NCBI GenBank assembly: GCA_024195585.1
Contig: SWBL01000262.1
Span: forward strand, 1-64,000
DNA: 64,000 bases
Origin: Aureobasidium sp. EXF-3400
Lineage: Eukaryota > Ascomycota > Dothideomycetes > Dothideales > Saccotheciaceae
Direction: 5' to 3'
Position numbers and translations under genes: made by a program. Position 1 is the stretch's first letter; every line of letters starts with the position of its first letter. The notes under the pieces were generated by a model, which saw only the letters and a list, made by a program, of their open reading frames with translations, was not told the DNA's origin and ran no database searches. This document shows positions 33,459 to 45,700 of this stretch, piece by piece.

Positions 33459-34592
33459 ATGAATCAGGATGCATCATCAGGATCCCGCCAAAGCCCAAGT
33501 GGTACTATGCACAGTTCAGACTCGGGTAGTCAGTCCAAGCCCCCATCGAAACGCGCTTCCAGAGCCGGGACGCGTAGTGTCTCTACCCTTTCGGCCGCGC
33601 AGCTGGAAAGGAAACGTGCAAACGACAGGGAAGCTCAGAGAGCCATCCGACAAAGAACAAAAGATCACATTGAGAACCTTGAGCGACGAATCAGCGAACT
33701 GACTGGCACTCAAGAAGCCAGAGAAAAACTGTTTCTGGCCACACAGCAACGTAACCGAGAACTCGAGGAAGAGAATGCCTATCTTCGAAACAGGGTCTCA
33801 GGCGAAACATTCACCATCAACGTCAACGAAAATGAGGGTGAGCGCACTTGTACATGTTTCGAAGTGCTCTTCACTAATACCAAAGTTGTAGACAAAGCAC
33901 CACCGCAATTCAGTGTCTCTGCGCCTGAGTCTTCGCCTCAAGCTCACCTCAGCGCTGGTGTGAACATTCCCAGACCCTCGTCTTCAGCCACGAGCAGGAG
34001 TGTTCCTCAACCAACCGAAGCCTGGAGGCAGCACAACCAGTACAGTCCTGGTAGCGCGCCAGCTTCAACATCATTCATGCCCGAAGGGGCTCAGCACACT
34101 GCTGGTCAGAGCGCTGCGTCTTGGAGAGCCCAGGACGTTTCTTCGGCTCCTTCGTATGGCTATCAGGTTCGCCAAAGTGACCGACCAACAAACTACCCTT
34201 CGCCAGCACATCAAATGTCTTACCAGGGTCATTCGCAAACTACACAGTTCCAGCAAGCAATTCCTGCTCAAGCACCTGTGCAATCGGCCGTGCCGCCTGC
34301 CTTCCACAACAGTGGAATTGGAGCTCATCCTGACTTTCAAAGCATGCCTCAATACGCCTCTTCCTCAACTCCCGCCTACCATGACCAACAAAGCCATGCC
34401 ACTTTTGTTCCCAGCGCACCGCCTGTGTCATCGGCCACCCCTGATTTCCATGGTGCACCTCGCAGCTTAGCCCCTCCTGCTTACAACTCAAATGCCGGGT
34501 CGGCTCACTTTATGCCTGGACAGCCTACAAGTACACAGCCTATGGCATACCGTGAAGGCAACTCCCAGCATGCGTACGGTTATGATGCTTGA
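33459..34592 (+). CDS. bZIP transcription factor
   Basis: Exons are 33459-33837 and 33892-34592, encoding 359 residues. The 54-nt intron (GTGAGC..TAG, branch CACTAATAC) is a multiple of three and open, so an unspliced form would also be in frame with 18 extra residues. A basic region at about 51-68 (KRANDREAQRAIRQRTK) is followed by a leucine-zipper coiled coil at about 70-110. The basic signature NxxxAQxxIR differs from the Ap1 or Gcn4 types and matches a fungal group of poorly characterised bZIPs. The C-terminal two-thirds is rich in Ser, Pro, Gln and Ala, which suggests a disordered activation region. It should bind DNA as a dimer in the nucleus; targets are unknown. Confidence 0.92.
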   Translation: MNQDASSGSRQSPSGTMHSSDSGSQSKPPSKRASRAGTRSVSTLSAAQLERKRANDREAQRAIRQRTKDHIENLERRISELTGTQEAREKLFLATQQRNRELEEENAYLRNRVSGETFTINVNENEGERTCTCFEVLFTNTKVVDKAPPQFSVSAPESSPQAHLSAGVNIPRPSSSATSRSVPQPTEAWRQHNQYSPGSAPASTSFMPEGAQHTAGQSAASWRAQDVSSAPSYGYQVRQSDRPTNYPSPAHQMSYQGHSQTTQFQQAIPAQAPVQSAVPPAFHNSGIGAHPDFQSMPQYASSSTPAYHDQQSHATFVPSAPPVSSATPDFHGAPRSLAPPAYNSNAGSAHFMPGQPTSTQPMAYREGNSQHAYGYDA

Positions 34593-35262
34593 TGAATCAC
34601 TTTAATCTCCTGTACACATTATAGCACAAGCCTTGAGCTGGTGTCGTTTGGAGACGCAACGCCAGACTTTCGCCCACCAACGGCTCGTAGTCTCGGAGGA
34701 GAAGTCCGGTCTCAAGAATCTTTCCAACGCAGTCATCTCGAGTACCTAGACTCTGATATTCAGCGCTCCAACAATCAGGGTGTTGGGACGTCATATCTCG
34801 TTTGAGACAGCAGATATGTCGTTTGGTCAAAATTGTGACTAGGCAATGTGTCGCAAGAAATGTGTGGCTGGAATTGCATGACGCGATCTGGTACGACAAA
34901 CACATGAAGGACGGAGCCAACGGGGTAATATTAGCTGCATAGTATTGGAAAGGGCATGGATAATTTGAACGGAATTATGAGTATTACACAGACGAATATC
35001 CTCGGGACATGATTTTCCGCATACAACCAAGAATCAAATGAATTGTCAAGCACACGTTCATGATGGATTCTCATACATCCCTAGTATAATCGATGATCCG
35101 AGATTCTTGGCCAGGTATCCAAGTTGAATTGCTGCCCAAGGTATCGAAATTCGGCTCCGAGATAAGAGGGCTGAACCAACAAACGTTCAGGTCAACAAAA
35201 CCTAGTGCCTCTCGACCCACAAACCAGGCCCTTCGTTGTGCCGAAAGCCCATATGGCTAGCT

Positions 35263-35288
35263 ACTCATGCACAGGTGCATGCATGAGT
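35263..35288. repeat. Inverted repeat with 9-bp arms
   Basis: ACTCATGCA at 35263-35271 is mirrored by TGCATGAGT at 35280-35288 with an 8-nt loop. It could form a small hairpin or be a dimer-protein site. Confidence 0.6.
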
Positions 35289-36307
35289 TCCAGGCACATA
35301 AAGCCCTGACTCAAGGCAAACATCCTTTGCAACGCTGGTTGCCGCACAGCAAGGAAGAGTGTGTTGGTTACCGAAAGAACGACTCGAAACGCGAACGAAC
35401 TCCTGGGGGTGCGAGGTTGACAGCTCAGTACACGTTACTGCAAGTTTTCGCGATTTCTCAAGGGTCTCATGGTTTGGCCCAATGGCATGAAACCTTACCA
35501 TGTGATTGTGGAAAACAACGAGGAGAAGCTCAGAGCAGTATCCACGGCCGTCAGCATGGATGGTGTAACAGCGAACATTGAACGACTCGATCAACAGGGA
35601 ATCTCCAACCTGCAGCCAGCTCAATCAGATATCAATCTCCGCTCCTCCAGAATAAATCTAGAATCAGTGTTGCAACGAGCAGCATGGAATACTAGCGTTT
35701 GCAGGAATGTATGAAGAGTGTCTGTCTAGATAGTCGGTTTCCTTAAGCGGCTGTACTATACAGATCGAGAGCGTTGTTTATCTTGCAGACTCAAAACGCT
35801 GCACTAAACCGAAGAAAGCGCAACATCTGAGATAGCTCAGGGCATGTGGCTTGCGACGTAGAGCCTGGCCGGGTGGGCCACGTCCTTGTCTGGAAATCAC
35901 AGTATCGCCTTGTACACAGTGGATCAACATTAAAGCTGCTATTATACGCGTCCGATATTGCCAGGTGAATTTTGCTTTGCTTGGGACCGCCACCTTTGCT
36001 CGTAAAGCAAGACAGACAACAGTCGATGCAGCCTAGAACATCCAGAACCAGGGTGGAAAACGCATCGCTTAGGATTTCTCGAACCAGCATCTGACCTCCT
36101 CATATACAAGATAGATAGGCACTGTTGCGCAGACATTCGGTTATATGCGGCATAAGCATGTTCCGTGGCCATTGGTGGACGGTCCATTTGCTTATTCCCA
36201 AGAGCCTCTCTCGAGTGTCACGATAGATATTGGTCCAATAGAAGCACTGCTCCGGACAGATGGAGGATCGGCAACGCGGCTCTTAGGGTCCTTCGTAGCT
36301 CGTTCGT

Positions 36308-36325
36308 GCATGCATACATGCATGC
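36308..36325. repeat. GCATGCAT-AC-ATGCATGC inverted repeat
   Basis: Two 8-bp arms are separated by AC, and the whole tract alternates purine and pyrimidine. Such DNA is flexible and prone to Z-form. Confidence 0.6.
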
Positions 36326-37175
36326 TGCATACAGAGAGATAGATGCCGGAACCACCGGGGATTTGGAGTCGAATACTGGAAATAGCATCGCTGTTTGTAG
36401 ATGACACGGCTGGCAAGTTTTGATGGAAATCGCAGTCGGTTGTAGGAAGAGGCATCTCGATCCAAAGTGCGTTGAAGTTATATGCATGCCGGACACAAGA
36501 TATGTTCCAGAGTTCCACGACCCATGCTTGATTCTCGTAAGTGGCGCCGACAGCTTGATTCAGACATGGGGTCAAGCTATTGTTGTTGGGAGGGAGACGA
36601 CAAACAGTTCGTTAATCCATCGAAAACAGCACGAAGCCACAGAGAGCAGACAATTTGACAGCGCAGACCATGACCAAGACGGAGACAAGTAGCAGACTCA
36701 TGGCGTGTGCTGTGCCTTTCAGTTCGCACTTGAGAGCTATCGTATCGTGCTTGTGGTAATTGATGAATACGAGTAGACGATGATGGATGATGAATGATGA
36801 CAAGTGCGGGGAAGTAAAGGTGGTGGTTGAAGAGCTACCTGATCGAGCCGCCTCACGTGCTCTTGTGAAACTCGTGGACTTATGGACGTTCAAATTGGTA
36901 TTTCGTGCCATCACTGGGAGCCATATCCTCAGGTGATGAGTTACTTCTGAGCAATCGTCTTTCCCCCTTGAGCATCCTATGAAATCAATGCTTTCATGAT
37001 ATTTTCCCCGAGTCTGACACCATGTTATAATCAACGGCACAGATCGGTTACCTCCCCTGGTGGTCAGCTAGAGACAATTGCCTCTAAAAGGACTGCCAAT
37101 ACTTGGAATGGTATGCAAGCAGGGTCGTTCAAGGATAGGCGAGATCAGCAGGGTATTGATAAAAGCCAATGGTGC

Positions 37176-38032
37176 TCAGGCAAACTTGTCGTGCTTTCCC
37201 TTGACCTTGACATCAAGCAAAGCTTCGTGATATGTGCCATCCTTCCAGGCCTTCTTCAGCTGCTTGACCTCTTGGTCGTCGAGTTTGCGGCCGACGGCTT
37301 GCTCGAGTTGAGCTCTGCTTATCTTCTCGTTGGCCTTTTCCTCCTTGGCAGCTTTGTGGACAGGCTTGAAGCGTGCTTGCATGCGCAGCCTGATGGCACA
37401 AGTCGGGCTAGTATGGTCGTCGGCATCGGCCCTGATCTCGACGGCCTTGTCGTGGGTGGCAGAGAACAGCTTGTCGCGTGTTGTGCGTATGTTGAAGAGA
37501 AGAGAGTCAGAGGGCAACAAAGTGAATTGTTCTTCGGATGAAATGGCGTCGCGTGTAGCTGAGAGGATGCCGAACTTGTCGCTGTTAAGATACCTGTAAC
37601 AGGGGCGTCAGCAATCAATATTCGGTGCAAGCTAGATAGGAGCATCGGCCCAACTTACTTGCCATGATGTCCTTTGAAGCTGAACGTGTCGGTGCCTGCG
37701 ATACGGTTTGCTATGAAGACTTGCCTGACGTCGTGCGGCTCGGCCGTCGAGGGCGATTCGTCGACCATGTTCTCGAGCGCACTGGCAAACACCTTGCCAT
37801 TGGCGTCGCAGGCCAGACAGGTCGGTGGTTTGGTCGGCAGGACGAAAATGACAGGCCCGGCGACGTCGCTCACTGCATCTGCAGACACCCACGACTCGTC
37901 GTCGTCTTGGTGCTGCTCTGCGCCAGCCTTCAGGTCTTTTGACGCAGGGCCATCGCCATCTGCATCTTCATCTCTAGTGCGCTTGCGCTTCTTGACCTTC
38001 TTGTCGCCCTTGAAACTGAGTGGTTTGACCAT
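37176..38032 (-). CDS. FRG1-like protein
   Basis: Exons are 38032-37659 and 37593-37176, encoding 263 residues. The start MVKPLSFKGDKKVKKRKR contains a lysine/arginine nuclear or nucleolar localisation run, as in human FRG1. The central part matches the FRG1 beta-trefoil (GPVIFVLPTKPPTCLACDANGK, then FIANRIAGTDTFSFKGHHGKYL across the intron, and SDKFGILSATRDAIS). The C-terminal third is a charged helix (KKAWKDGTYHEALLDVKVK) ending KGKHDKFA. FRG1 proteins are nucleolar and associate with actin and spliceosomal or pre-rRNA complexes; the exact function is not settled. The intron (GTAAGT..TTACAG) is canonical. It shares a very short promoter region with the oxygenase gene. Confidence 0.92.
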
Positions 38033-38210
38033 GTTTAGATCGTCCTTCGGACATGGGCGACGCCTGCCAGAGCTCGGCTGATATTGCTTCGCTCCCGGCC
38101 GAAGAAAAATCACCCACCACCTTGATATCATCTCTCGTTTCTAGCCTCTCTACTACTTTCTTGTTGGCCCTTCTCACCACTCCTTGGTCCCTTCCTTCAA
38201 TCATCACAAC
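38033..38210. promoter_or_regulatory. 178-bp bidirectional promoter, FRG1-like / 2OG oxygenase
   Basis: Two start codons diverge across only 178 bp, so the 5' UTRs and core promoters of both genes must lie here and may be co-regulated. No TATA box is seen. Confidence 0.55.
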
Positions 38211-39385
38211 ATGGCTGTCAACTTGAGCGAATCTGGTGTGCAGACCGCATCACCCGTGACCGTAAGCCTTCGCGATTTGCAGTCAGGTAAACAGTCAAGT
38301 TGCTTTGCAATCACAACCGTCTCATTTTGCCCTAGGCTCCGTACCGTTCGAGGCTCTCGAGAATGCTTTCGGCCCTGATTCTCTAGGCATCATTGTCGTT
38401 CGCGACCTGCCGTCTGACTTTGTTACTATGAGAAAGGCCTTGTTGTCGTATTCCTCGTATCTGGCCAATCTACCTCAGACTGAGCTTGGTACGTCGCCTT
38501 GGTCCTTTATAATTCGTCTCCAAACACTCATATTATCAAGCAAAACTCGAGGACCCTCAGAGCAGTTACCTAGTAGGCTGGAGTTGTGGCAAGGAGACGC
38601 TCAAGGACGGCAGATTCGACACGCTGAAGGGTTCTTACTACGCTAACCCTGTCCAAAACTCGGAGCTGCACCAAAAGGCTATCGACAAGTTCCCCAATCT
38701 CCCAGAATACACCGCAGCAAATATCTGGCCAAGTAGTCATGTTCTCCCTGGCTTCGAGCAAGCCTTCCAGTCACTGTGCACCTTCATCGTTGACACTGCT
38801 GCACTCGTTGCTCAGGCCTGTGACCGCTATGCACTCAAGAACGTGCCTCAATATCAGGAAGGATATCTCGAGCATGTTGTCAAGACGAGCATCTCTACGA
38901 AGGCCCGCTTGCTCCACTATTACGCACCAAGCACCGATCAGGGTGAAGGAGAGAGCTCGCCTGATGATTGGTGCGCAACACATCTGGACCACGGTTGTTT
39001 GACAGGCTTGACCTCAGCCATGTTCGTTGATGAAACAGCCAATCCTCCTCGCATCGACTCTGCACAAGTCTCACCGTTGCCCGAGTTGTCCTCACCTCCG
39101 GACCCGGAAGCTGGGCTATACATCCATTCCCGCTCTGGTAAAGTAACCAAGGTCAACATCCCAAAGGACTGTCTTGCTTTCCAGACTGGTGAAGCTCTCG
39201 AGGTCATTACCAAGGGTAAATTCAGGGCAGTGCCCCACTTTGTCAAGGGGGCTGCACCTGGCAAAGGTGGTCAGGTTGCCAGAAACACCCTGGCTGTTTT
39301 CACTCAGCCAAACCTATGGGAAATGGTCGATGAGAAGCGTGATTTTGCTACATTTGCCAAAGAGATTGTGGAGCGTAATCATTGA
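38211..39385 (+). CDS. 2-oxoglutarate/Fe(II)-dependent oxygenase-like protein
   Basis: Exons are 38211-38286, 38336-38488 and 38541-39385, encoding 357 residues. The double-stranded beta-helix has the iron triad His224-Asp226 (WCATHLDHGCLTGL) and His309 (AVPHFV). Arg324 (ARNTLAVF) is placed to bind 2-oxoglutarate. The fold resembles the isopenicillin N synthase/clavaminate synthase superfamily, and close relatives in fungi and plants are annotated only as clavaminate synthase-like. An enzyme hydroxylating a small molecule in the cytosol is the likeliest role; the substrate is unknown. Intron 2 ends ATCAAG|CA, chosen because it joins TELAKLEDPQSSYLVG in frame. No secretion signal is present. 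Confidence 0.88.
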
Positions 39386-40968
39386 AAGACATTAATGTCT
39401 TGAAGACCTTCGCTTTGGCACCAGATTCATGCTGGATCAAGATTCGATTCTTCTAAGGTCCTTGACATTGAACCATCCTCGCCAGGAATGTCCAAGGATG
39501 CATCTTTGACAAGATTCCGAAAACCAGGAGACTAGGAAAAGAACAAGGTCGTGCAGAGGCGGCAGTGTATGTACGCGTGACATGCCCAGATCGTCTAGAA
39601 TAGATAGTCTCCACCAGATCTACGGAACTTGCATTTGCCAACTGGCTTCTCAGGTAAAGACCCAACACGGGACATGTATATGCAGGTGAGTATTCAAATT
39701 GTACTCAATGTAACCCCTGACCCCATCTTCTGCGTACAGATGAGGATGTTCATAGCAACTTGTCAGACTCGTTGGGAAGGTTAGCCCTAATGCAAGATGG
39801 TCGACACGCGTAAGCTCGAGATTTCACAACACGACTCAGTCTGACCCGCGGGTCGCCTTGTCTGGGCTGGCTCAAATGGGAGATCAGGGTTCAAGGTGCT
39901 GATCAGGTACGCGTCGGGTACAGGTGGTCATGCTTCAACTGCCTCGAAGTTCTGCCTGAGCTCTGGTATACGTGGGCGCTTACAGTATCCACATAGCTAG
40001 TGTCATTGGCGGATGAAGCAGGTGATTAAGAAACGACTCTTACAAGACACGCGAGCGTGCAGTAGATTGCCCCAGAGCGGGTTCGTTTGGAACCCTTATC
40101 TTGGGTACACGGAATATGGATGATGCAGATCGTGGAGTACTCCACAGGACCACAGCAAAGCGGTGTGCATGCGCCCACAGGAACGAGTTTGACCGATCTT
40201 TGGTCCCCCCGAGGCATCAATGCAGACTAAATGGGCTTGCACCAGGACGAGCCATCTGCAAGCTTCCTGGGACGGTTTCGAAGCTCGAGTCGTCGTCACA
40301 GAACTTGCTTCGGACCGATATATACAGGTCACCAGCGCAAGCTCCGTGCATACTCAGGGTCCAGAATGTCAAACGGCATCTTTGAGCCTCTCTTACTCGT
40401 GGCACGACATGCACGCACCTCGACAGTTGGTGATACGCGTGAGACAGGGTCTCGAGAAACATCCAGATACTGAGAACATCTTGAGGGACAGCTTGAGAGC
40501 ACAGCGAGCAAGATATGGTCAGACTCAGCTTGGGAAATAAGTAAATACTATGACTGATTGCTCCAACTTTTTTTGAACCAGCTCCATGTCTATTGTAGTA
40601 AGCGAAAATCGACGCATTCGTTGCCTGTCATTCTCGTAACCTTGAGCAACCTGCCGAGAGAGTGGAAACAACCCTCATCCATGTATTTTGACACGTCCAA
40701 AACGCCAGACCATTCATCCGAAAACGTACAACTGAAAGTGACGGCAAAAAAAGATAAGAAAGCCCCTCGCGAGAAAAACAAGACCCCAGCAAAATCGAGA
40801 AAGAAAGAAAGAGCAGAACGAGAGCCTCCCTGATAGAAGGGTCAATTCGTGCAGGGTATCACAAAGTGAAGCGGATGTGCCATGAATCAGCAGATTCAAG
40901 CAAGACACTAAAGCGCCGCCAGAACGCCTTTTGGAGAATCGCATATCGAGAGAGCTGTAACAAAAGGA
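39386..40968. other. Convergent intergenic region, no gene seen
   Basis: About 1.6 kb between two convergent genes. A lysine-rich frame at 40558-40833 reflects A-rich DNA near 40735-40815, probably the SFP1 3' flank. Nothing else is recognised. Confidence 0.5.
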
Positions 40969-42713
40969 CTAGTAGCCCATACCATCGTCCATACCCATAG
41001 ACAAACCAGCTCCAGCGACGTTGACATTCATGGCCTGCATGCCGTTAGGCATCTGGGCAACCGCGACAGGGTTAAGTTTGAGATCGGGATTGCATGGTGG
41101 TGAATGTTGACGGTGGTATTTAAGGCCGTTCAGGTTCTTGTAGCGTTTACCACAGACCTCGCAGCGGTAGGGCTTCTCCTTCTCCATACCAACAGTACCG
41201 GGGTAGGGGATGGACGTGGCGGGGTCTACAATTGAGAATGTACCATCGGGGTTCTCCTTGAGCTGCTGATTTTGATGACCGTGCTAGAAGCGGATTAATG
41301 GAGGAACTTACAATAACGCGTGAAGTGACTTACTTGTTTGTGATATTTGAGACCATTCTGGTTCTTGTATGCCTTCTCGCAGCCAATGACAGGGCAACGG
41401 AAGGGCTTTGCCTCTTCACCAGGGAAGCCGAAACCTTGGATGAGCTGTTGCTCACGAAGACGTTTCGCAAGCTCGCTATTGTTGGCGAACTGACTTGGAT
41501 TTTTGAATCCTCCCATGCCACCTTGTTTACTGAGCAGACGCTTGGCGGGGTCGTCGATGCAGCGCGACTCATCCTGTTGGCCATTCATATCAGGGAAGCC
41601 GAAGCCAGACATGCTGGTATTGAAGTTAGATGGGTCGATCTCGCCAGGCGTGTGCACCGTCGACTCGGACGGGCTGACAGTCTGCGAGGTATGTCCAAAA
41701 GTAGGGGTGTTTACAGATGAGACGGTAGGGTTGAAGCCGCCGAGCTGCATGTTCTGGCCAGGTTGGGGGGTTGTGGGTGTCGACACATTGTTGACTTGTT
41801 GTGTGTTTTGGAAAGCACTGGCCATGCCGATATTGAGTGATGGCGCTCTAGCCTGTTGCCTGCCGAATTGTGGTTGCGGTTGGAATTGGTGGCTCTGGTA
41901 TGGATCTTGCACAGCGGGCGCGGTGCTGGAGTCATCCATGTCCATGTCCATATCATCCATGTCGTGATCCTGCAGAGGATCGCGAGCTAGACCTTGGGAA
42001 AGACCCGAGGGATGGTCGAATTGAGGAGCTTGTTGGTGGTTGTGGGGCTGGCTCTGTTGCTGCTGCTGTAGCATTTGGGCGGCAGTACCAGCGTTTGCGT
42101 TGCGAGCGTTGGCAAGCAGATGCTCCTTGGGAGTACGACCCATGGTCTGGGTGGGCACTTGAGCGTGGGCCTCTTCATAATGCTGTAGCAGCTCATGGAG
42201 CGAGTCGAGAGTGATTCCGCAGCAAATGTAGTCCTTCATGAAATTGGCCTCCATCTTGGGGAGATACGAAGAGGAGTGGAACGAGGGTGACTGGAAGTTG
42301 TATGGCGACGTGCCGGCCATGATCAAACTACAGTCGAATGTCAGTGAGACGTCGATATTGCATAATGACCCAGAGCACACTTACTCGTCCCGAATAAAGC
42401 TGCCAACAGAGAGGCCTCCCCAACTCATGCCAGCCATGAGGCTGCCGGCATGGTTAGTGCTGTCGCGGCGGCCGCGGTCACGCATCGAAATGGGGCGTGA
42501 GTGGAACGAGTTGCCCATGTTGATCGAGCCGTGGCGCAAGCTGTCGGGCCTGAACTCGCTGCCGCGGCGCTCCATGTTGGCCATGAAGGCTGGCGGCTGA
42601 TGGTCGCCGCTGCGTGCATTTGCAGCTTGTAGCTGGCTGGTCAAGTTGGAAGTCTGGTTGGGAGGCGACGCACGCGGCGTGGCGATATCTATGGGCGATG
42701 CCGACGAGGCCAT
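40969..42713 (-). CDS. SFP1: Sfp1-like C2H2 zinc-finger transcription factor
   Basis: Exons are 42713-42385, 42327-41334 and 41283-40969, encoding 545 residues. Two C2H2 fingers lie near the C-terminus: [19 protein letters not shown] at about 421-439, whose final histidine comes from the next exon, and [17 protein letters not shown] from about 482. They are separated by a 40-residue linker (split-finger type). This pair and the motif [12 protein letters not shown] are typical of fungal Sfp1-like regulators, which in yeast control ribosomal protein and ribosome-biogenesis genes downstream of TOR. A central region is rich in Gln/Asn/Met with a run of DMDMDMDD. The start at 42713 is the first ATG; the upstream open frame has only GTG. 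A 4-kb gene-free region lies upstream. Confidence 0.9.
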
Positions 42714-45700
42714 GGCGTCCGCAGCGAGGAGAGAATGTTGATGTTGTGATTTTTGGGACTCGTCGGGGAGAGGTCCGCGTCGCACCGAGGATCAAATTAA
42801 CAATAATATCAGGTGCTCGTCAGTGGTCGTCGAGTGCTATCGAGGGCGATAGTCGAGACGCTGTCGTTGTGGCGTAGCCAGTGGGCAGGCAAGATGGAAG
42901 TCGGAATTTGAGGGAATGCGCAACAACAGCAGGCAATCCAAAAAGAGAGCAGGGTGTAGGGTTCAATACTGGTAGGGACGACGAGGCGAGGATTATGTAA
43001 CCTCGGCAAACTCTATCGCCGTGTCTCTCGGTTCTGATGTTCTTTGGGATGCTGGCTTGTTTGTAGCTCGAGAGTGCTCAAATAATGGCCTGGGCGGCGG
43101 CTCGCGGCACGACGAAACCAAAGGGGAACGGCTCGAACTGACAGAAAGACTAGTGGAACTGCCAACACTCTCGGTTTGAGAAGGCAAGCTTGCGATGTGT
43201 GCAGGGAAATTTGACCAAAAACGAAGGGTCAGGGCGAGAAGCAATGCTTCGGTTATATACAACAGTAGCGAGTCTCGTCAGGCGGATCGACTCGAGATTA
43301 CAGAGCAGCAAAACAAAAGCAGGGCGCTCGCTGGACGGTTATATCCACCGAGCATGCCTGCCTGCTGCGAGAGCGTCACAGTGGCCAAGGCGCCATGAAG
43401 AGAGGAAACTTGAGCGAGCTGCAGCAGTGGGAACTCAATCTTAGCGCCGCTGCGACAAACTCTCAGAAACCCGCAAACCTTATAATGCTGAGCTGAAAGA
43501 CATGCGTGACGTCGAGTCAGTCTGCACCAGACCTGCCTCCGATCTCTACCCACCCTGCCACTACTCTATCGGCCTTGATTGCATCTGCATGCTCGCTGCA
43601 GCCATGATTCTTCTCTACATTCGCTTCTATCCTGGCCTTGTCGTCCTTGCTTCCCTTCCGAAACCATGAAGCCCCTGCCCATTCCCTAGACAAACGCCAT
43701 CTTACGGCCGCACGGTTGCATCTACGGTCTACCTGTCACTTGTCTCGCACCACCGTCCATGTTCCTTTCCCCCGTCGTTTGCATCCACGGTACATCGCAT
43801 CCGAAGAGCGCCTTCGCCATGCTTGCTAATTAGATCTTGAGCGAACGGCTGCTATGCCCCATCTTGCAGCTGCTAACTGTCCATGAATCATTCTTTGCCA
43901 ACCATAGATCATCTAGTCCCGCTCTCGTTCTTTTTGTTGGACCGCCAACTTTCTGCCATGTGCCGTAGAAACGCCTGCCAATCGTATCCCGCCGGCCTTA
44001 CCAAGCACTTGTCTTTGCGCCTCTTCCGCAGCAACGTCCTTCTAGAAAAGAGGTGCGCCTTGTCTTGGCACTATGGCCCCAGCCACCTGATTGGTCTCAA
44101 AACGACCGACACCTTGGGCCTCTCCACAACATGGTCCGTCTGCGAATCTCGGGTCGCCATGTGCTCGAGAAACACCAGAGTGCCGGTAGAGATTCCAAAC
44201 GAACTTGCTGACAACCGTGCAATCCCGTACTATGCTTTGCGCCTTATGGTTTACACCTCAACGAGAGCGCAGAATGGAGAAGCATGTTTCTTGTACCCAT
44301 TTGTCAAGAAGGAGTGGAAAGTCTGAATAAACCGGGCCATTATTGAGAGAGGACCCTGAACCGTCTATGGGTCCCAGGAAATTGACTGCTGTCGCTATGG
44401 ACGTGCGCACCAACCGAGTCCTCGTACAATATGTTCATTGTGACTCGGGACGTATCATTGAGACCTTATGTCTCCCTTTGACCCCGGAGCTATTGGCTCC
44501 AGTATCTCCAGCGCGTGTGTGAATGAGGGTTCTTGCTTCCACTGTCAGGGTCTATTTTGCAACGTGTATTTCGCATTATCGTGTGTTTGTCGTCTGCACT
44601 CACTGGTGGACCCTGACAGCTAACGACGAAACTCAAATTGTCGATCTTGACCAGCGATACAGAAGAGGGCTCCTTAGAGATCTGGATATCTGTTCAGACT
44701 CGAGATTAGTATTGCAGGTAGACCTCATGCAGAGCTGATGTATGTGTCTGCAGCTAAGTATCAGTGCATGTTCGAAACGCTTGAAGTCTGTTCGACGATC
44801 TCGTAGTGAGCCATTAGGTAACTCTCAACCGCTTAGCCCGTGTAAGATATTATTGTATCCTTTAATGAAGCGGTGCCAAGTCTTCCCGTAGCTTCCCAAA
44901 CCAGTAGCATCATCGGCCTTTGCTCGGATTGCACTTCGCTATGCCTTTCGTTCCAACCACTTGTAGGTACGATATGATCCTGTGTTATTTCCGTCTGTGC
45001 ATAGATGCGACCTTGCCAAAAGCGATAAATGCATGCTCTACAGCACCTTACAGATGATTCGTACTGATTACGAGCAGGGGCATCGGATCGAGGGACAGTT
45101 CGAGCACACAACCTGTGTAAGCATCCACGTGATCCCAACTGAACGGCATTGCGTATCTATGCGTGTACGGTGAATCATGATCTACAGGACAGCTACAGGA
45201 TGCGCGGTACGGCATACTGTACATGCGTTGCAATACGCGCACGTTTGTATTGTCTCTCCCATATGTGCGAGCTGGCCAGCCAATCTTTGAAACATCAATT
45301 ATCCCGATATATCGCTGAGGACACAAGACATGATCACACGCAGGAAGCACAACCGATTAGGTAGCTAAAGTGGACAAGGCGACGATAGCCATAAAACAGC
45401 AATTTCAATCTTGCCTCGATGTATCGCGATGTGACTTTAAACACGTTTCACATTGCCCTTTGTATGTGTCCTGCAGATGTAGTGATTCTGAGCGGCCCGG
45501 AACGACCTCTCATGGAGTCACCTGTTAGTCTCACGTACCTCTTTCGGAACCCGTTCCGCCATACTGCCTTCAGCCGAAGGACATCAGAGCGAGTGGAACA
45601 GGTATCAGAACTCTCCTTCAATTGTACTCCGTCTCTGTACCGAGCAATCATCGCCGTCTCACCTCGGGCTAAAGGGTTGAGAACAAGAAGAATGGTTAGC

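Larger units (their letters stand above)
34593..37175. other. Long intergenic region, no gene seen
   Basis: 2.58 kb between the ends of two convergent genes. Two short inverted repeats made of alternating purine-pyrimidine steps occur here and are listed separately. A 29-codon hydrophobic frame on the minus strand near 36612-36700 looks like a membrane segment but stops at once and is not called. Other frames lack similarity. Confidence 0.5.

Noticed and set aside
36612..36704. Small hydrophobic peptide frame (29 residues) as a secreted or membrane micropeptide
   Set aside because: It stops immediately, has no leader context and no supporting splice partner.
43883..44326. 147-codon frame in the 4-kb gap as a possible gene
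   Set aside because: No motif, signal peptide, compatible introns or coding-like composition was seen; frames of this length are expected by chance in 4 kb of about 50% GC DNA.
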